This document shows positions 7,415-9,577 of a DNA stretch of 9,577 nt, one piece after another. Under the pieces are notes generated by a model that worked only from the letters and a program-made list of their open reading frames with translations, had not been told where the DNA came from and searched no databases. How positions within the stretch are numbered: the stretch's first letter is position 1; each line of letters begins with the position of its first letter. Source of the DNA: Paracoccaceae bacterium (GTDB lineage Bacteria; Pseudomonadota; Alphaproteobacteria; Rhodobacterales; Rhodobacteraceae). The translations under genes were made by a program, and so were the position numbers. Where the stretch lies: the NCBI GenBank assembly GCA_025458985.1, contig JALORM010000082.1, positions 1 through 9,577 on the forward strand, in the 5' to 3' direction.

Positions 7415-7443
7415 CGGCGCGTCCCTGCGGGGCGCGCCGTTTT
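7415..7443 (+). terminator. Intrinsic terminator of petABC
   Basis: CGGCGCGTCCC at 7415-7425 pairs with GGGGCGCGCCG at 7429-7439 over 11 pairs (one T-G wobble) around a TGC loop. TTTT follows at 7440-7443. It begins 24 bases after the petC stop. Its last base is the third base of the stop codon of the convergent gene. On the minus strand no T-run follows the stem, so it is mainly a rightward terminator. Confidence 0.9.
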
Positions 7444-8192
7444 CAATTGCCGTAGAGGTCGCGCGCCCGTGCCGTCAGCTCTGCCATCGTCAAGCGGTAG
7501 GGCGCAGGCCCGTAGCTGATGCGCGCGACGCCCGTCTCTCCCAGCGTCGGGGCAGGGCCGAGCACACCGGTCATCATCGCGTTGACGGGGAGGGGCACGT
7601 CCTCGCATACCCGCGCCAGAAGGTCACGGCTCGCGATGCCCGGCACAAAGAAACCGTCCGCTCCGGCCTCGGCAAAGGCGTGTCCGCGTTCGACGGCTTC
7701 GGCCAGAAGGCCCGCATGGCGCTCGGCGGGCACAGTCAGGAAGAGGTCGGTCCGCGCGTTGAGAAAGAACGCCCCAGCCGTCCGCGCGGCGGCGATCCGC
7801 TGCACCTGAAGCGGCAGCGGACGGATGTCTGCACTTCCCGGGATACCATCCTCGAAGTTGATCCCTATCGCCCCGGCGGCCATCACCCGGGCGACATTGG
7901 CAGCGACCCCCGCGGGTTCGACAGCGTAGGCACTTTCGAAATCGACCGAGAGCGGCAGGTCGACCGTCGCGGCGATCCGTCCCACGACGGACAGGAGAAG
8001 ATCCATCGGCAGGCATTCCCCGTCGGGGTAGCCCTGGGCTGCCGCGACGGACCAGCTTCCGGTGGCAAGGGCCGCGGCGCCCGCCTCGGCCACGGCCTTC
8101 GCGCTGCCCGCATCCCAGATATTGTAGAGCACCACGGGTGCGCCCCTGACATGGAGCGCGCGGAAGCGGTCCGCCTTTAGGGCATCGGTCAT
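7443..8192 (-). CDS. PEP mutase/isocitrate lyase superfamily enzyme
   Basis: A 249-residue TIM-barrel protein of the isocitrate lyase/phosphoenolpyruvate mutase superfamily, which makes or breaks C-C or C-P bonds next to a carboxylate using Mg2+. Motifs are NIWDAGSAKAVAEAGAAALATGS (24-46, Trp26-Asp27), PDGE (56-59), SVDFESAYA (82-90, Asp84 and Glu86 as likely metal-site residues), GINFEDG (110-116, Glu114) and LNARTD (144-149). The isocitrate lyase signature KKCGH is absent, so it is not AceA. The substrate cannot be assigned; carboxyphosphonoenolpyruvate mutase-like or 2-methylisocitrate or oxaloacetate lyase-like activities are all possible. The start ATG (8192-8190) overlaps the ada stop as ATGA. 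AAGGGG, 7 bases upstream inside ada, serves as ribosome binding site. It is convergent with petC. Confidence 0.86.
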   Translation of the reverse strand: MTDALKADRFRALHVRGAPVVLYNIWDAGSAKAVAEAGAAALATGSWSVAAAQGYPDGECLPMDLLLSVVGRIAATVDLPLSVDFESAYAVEPAGVAANVARVMAAGAIGINFEDGIPGSADIRPLPLQVQRIAAARTAGAFFLNARTDLFLTVPAERHAGLLAEAVERGHAFAEAGADGFFVPGIASRDLLARVCEDVPLPVNAMMTGVLGPAPTLGETGVARISYGPAPYRLTMAELTARARDLYGN

Positions 8193-9256
8193 GCTGCAGC
8201 CCCTTCGCGGCGATACTGGCGTTCGATCTGGATCAGTCGCTGCTTGCGCCAGAGCCCGCCGCCATAGCCGGTCAGCGCCCCGTCCGCACCGATGACGCGG
8301 TGGCACGGGATGACAAGCGCGATCCGATTGGCGCCGTTCGCCCGGGCGACGGCACGCACGGCAGAGGGCCGCCCGATGGTGCGCGCGATATCCGAATAGC
8401 TGCGGGTTTCGCCCGCCGGGATGCGGCGGAGCTCGTCCCAGACCTGCCGTGCAAAGGCGGTCCCTCCGGGGGCGAGCGGCGTGCGGAATTCTGCGGAACG
8501 TCCGGCAAAGAACGCGGCAAGTTCCTCCCGGACCTGATCGGTTGGCGGCGGAGTTCCAAGGCCAAGCCGCCCCATCGCCTCGCGCTCTACCACAGCCAAC
8601 TCGGCTGGAAGCGCCCTGCGTCCGACGAATTCCAGCAGGTGAAGCTGGCTTCGGCTGCTGACCGCGATCATGTCGCCCAAGGGTGTCGCGATCCAGTCGG
8701 CCATAAGCAAATCGCCTCGCGCCAGCTCTCCCGGCGCCCGCCCTAGAAGCCGGGCAAAGGCCTTGCGGAAGGCGCTGGGCGACTCGAAACCTGCATCGAG
8801 TTGCGCCGCGATGACCTTGTCGCCGCGGGCGAGGCTTTCGAAGCCGTCGCGGAGCCGCCGTTGGCGGGCAAGGTCGAGAAAGGTCATTCCGAACTGCCGT
8901 TTGAACCTGCGTCGAACGGTCGACGGGTCGAAGCCCATGCGGACCAGATCGGCCTCGCTCCAGCGCCGTTCGGGGCGTCTGTCGAGTGCGGCGAGCAACT
9001 GGGCCACCGCCGGGTCGTCGGAGGCGGAAGGGCGCATCGGATGGCATCGCTTGCAAGGCCGGAACCCCGCGTGGAGGCATTCGGCAACCGTCGCGTAGAA
9101 GGTGCAGTTCTCGGACCGGGGCTTGCGTGCCGAACAGGTCAGTCGGCAGAAGATGCCCGTCGTCGCAACGCCAACGAAGGCCTGGCCGTCATAGCGGGCA
9201 TCGCGGTCGAGAAGCGCGCGGTACAGGGTCGGGTGATCCGGAAGGGCGAACAGCAT
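8189..9256 (-). CDS. ada: Ada bifunctional alkylation-repair methyltransferase and transcriptional regulator
   Basis: A 355-residue protein with the full Ada domain order. The N-terminal Zn domain has Cys37, Cys41, Cys68 and Cys71 in FCRLTC and RPCKRC. In E. coli Ada the first of these accepts methyl groups from DNA phosphotriesters and switches the protein into an activator. An AraC-type helix-turn-helix region covers about 100-180 (STVRRRFKRQFGMTFLDLAR, then DAGFESPSAFRKAFARLLG). The C-terminal O6-methylguanine-DNA methyltransferase domain carries PCHRV at 317-321, where Cys318 takes the alkyl group. All key residues are present. ATG 9256 gives the natural N-terminus, but the ribosome binding site is poor. 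I found no convincing Ada box in the 54 bases before it. The gene lies downstream of serB on the same strand and is probably translationally coupled to the PEP mutase-like gene. Confidence 0.95.
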   Translation of the reverse strand: MLFALPDHPTLYRALLDRDARYDGQAFVGVATTGIFCRLTCSARKPRSENCTFYATVAECLHAGFRPCKRCHPMRPSASDDPAVAQLLAALDRRPERRWSEADLVRMGFDPSTVRRRFKRQFGMTFLDLARQRRLRDGFESLARGDKVIAAQLDAGFESPSAFRKAFARLLGRAPGELARGDLLMADWIATPLGDMIAVSSRSQLHLLEFVGRRALPAELAVVEREAMGRLGLGTPPPTDQVREELAAFFAGRSAEFRTPLAPGGTAFARQVWDELRRIPAGETRSYSDIARTIGRPSAVRAVARANGANRIALVIPCHRVIGADGALTGYGGGLWRKQRLIQIERQYRREGAAA

Positions 9257-9310
9257 GGCGCGGTTCTAGCACGACCCACAGCCCATGCCGCCGGTATTCG
9301 GGCGCGGAAT

Positions 9311-9577
9311 TCAGGTGGCGAACTCGTCCCTCGCATAGCCCTGGAGATAGAGTAGCGCCGTCAGGTCGCCGTGGTTCACCCGCACCTCGCACTGGGCCGC
9401 GACCGCGGGCTTGGCATGCAGCGCGACCCCCGTACCCGCCATGCCGAGCATCCCGAGATCGTTTGCCCCGTCGCCCACGGCGATCACCGCCTCGTGCCCG
9501 AGGCCCAGTCGCGCCGAAACCTCGGCCAGCGCCGTCATCTTGGCCTCGCGCCCGAGGATCGGTTCGGCCACCCGGCC
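9311..9577 (-). CDS. serB: Phosphoserine phosphatase SerB, C-terminal part (cut by window edge)
   Basis: The last 88 residues of a HAD-family phosphatase run off the right edge. The visible part has AEPILGREAKMTALAEV, whose lysine is HAD motif III. AVGDGANDLGML follows, with the motif IV aspartates that hold Mg2+. Next comes AGTGVALHAKPAVAAQCEVRVNHGDLTALLYLQGY, which is characteristic of phosphoserine phosphatase, the last step of serine synthesis. The nucleophile motif DxDxT lies beyond the window. The stop is at 9313-9311, and 54 bases separate it from the ada start. No terminator is visible in that gap, so read-through into ada is possible. Confidence 0.92.
   Translation of the reverse strand, partial: GRVAEPILGREAKMTALAEVSARLGLGHEAVIAVGDGANDLGMLGMAGTGVALHAKPAVAAQCEVRVNHGDLTALLYLQGYARDEFAT

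Noticed and set aside
8193..9080. In-frame upstream extension of the PEP mutase-like gene through ada
   Set aside because: Family homology begins at the ATG at 8192. The upstream part is the wrong frame of ada.
9257..9310. Promoter or Ada box ahead of ada
   Set aside because: CTAGAA near 9264-9269 resembles a -10, but no -35 lies at a suitable distance and no recognisable Ada box is present.

Overview
The window is about 9.6 kb of dense, very GC-rich DNA from an alphaproteobacterium, most likely a member of the Rhodobacteraceae. The clearest evidence is the petABC (fbcFBC) operon. Its Rieske protein is 187 residues and its metal ligands (C129, H131, C149, H152) match the Rhodobacter sphaeroides numbering I recall. 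Its cytochrome b has haem ligands H97/H111/H198/H212. Its cytochrome c1 is the short form, without the disulfide-bearing insert of R. sphaeroides, as I recall for roseobacter-type relatives.

Left part (1-4483). A truncated MFS transporter reads leftward off the edge. A closely packed rightward cluster then begins at 381: a small membrane-anchored protein of unknown function, a glutathione S-transferase-like protein, a LysE/RhtB-type exporter, a radical SAM protein of the putative DNA modification/repair family, and a two-domain protein with a C-terminal UdgX-type uracil-DNA glycosylase. The radical SAM gene is damaged twice. Its start is missing where it abuts the exporter, which has also lost its stop. 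An internal segment of about 23 codons is missing near 2361, with a change of frame. Its partner udgX looks intact and overlaps its stop codon.

Centre (4484-7443). A likely promoter and structured leader precede petA-petB-petC, which encode the three catalytic subunits of the cytochrome bc1 complex (ubiquinol to cytochrome c). petB and petC overlap by four bases, and a strong intrinsic terminator closes the operon.

Right part (7443-9577). A leftward group converges on petC. Reading leftward it holds the C-terminal end of phosphoserine phosphatase (serB), a full-length Ada-type alkylation-repair and regulatory protein, and a PEP mutase/isocitrate lyase superfamily enzyme whose start overlaps the ada stop. 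DNA repair genes therefore lie on both sides of the respiratory operon. The window is mostly ordinary chromosomal sequence. I saw no mobile element, CRISPR array or RNA gene. The most notable observation is the broken radical SAM gene next to an intact UdgX. No search was run, and family assignments come from reading motifs.
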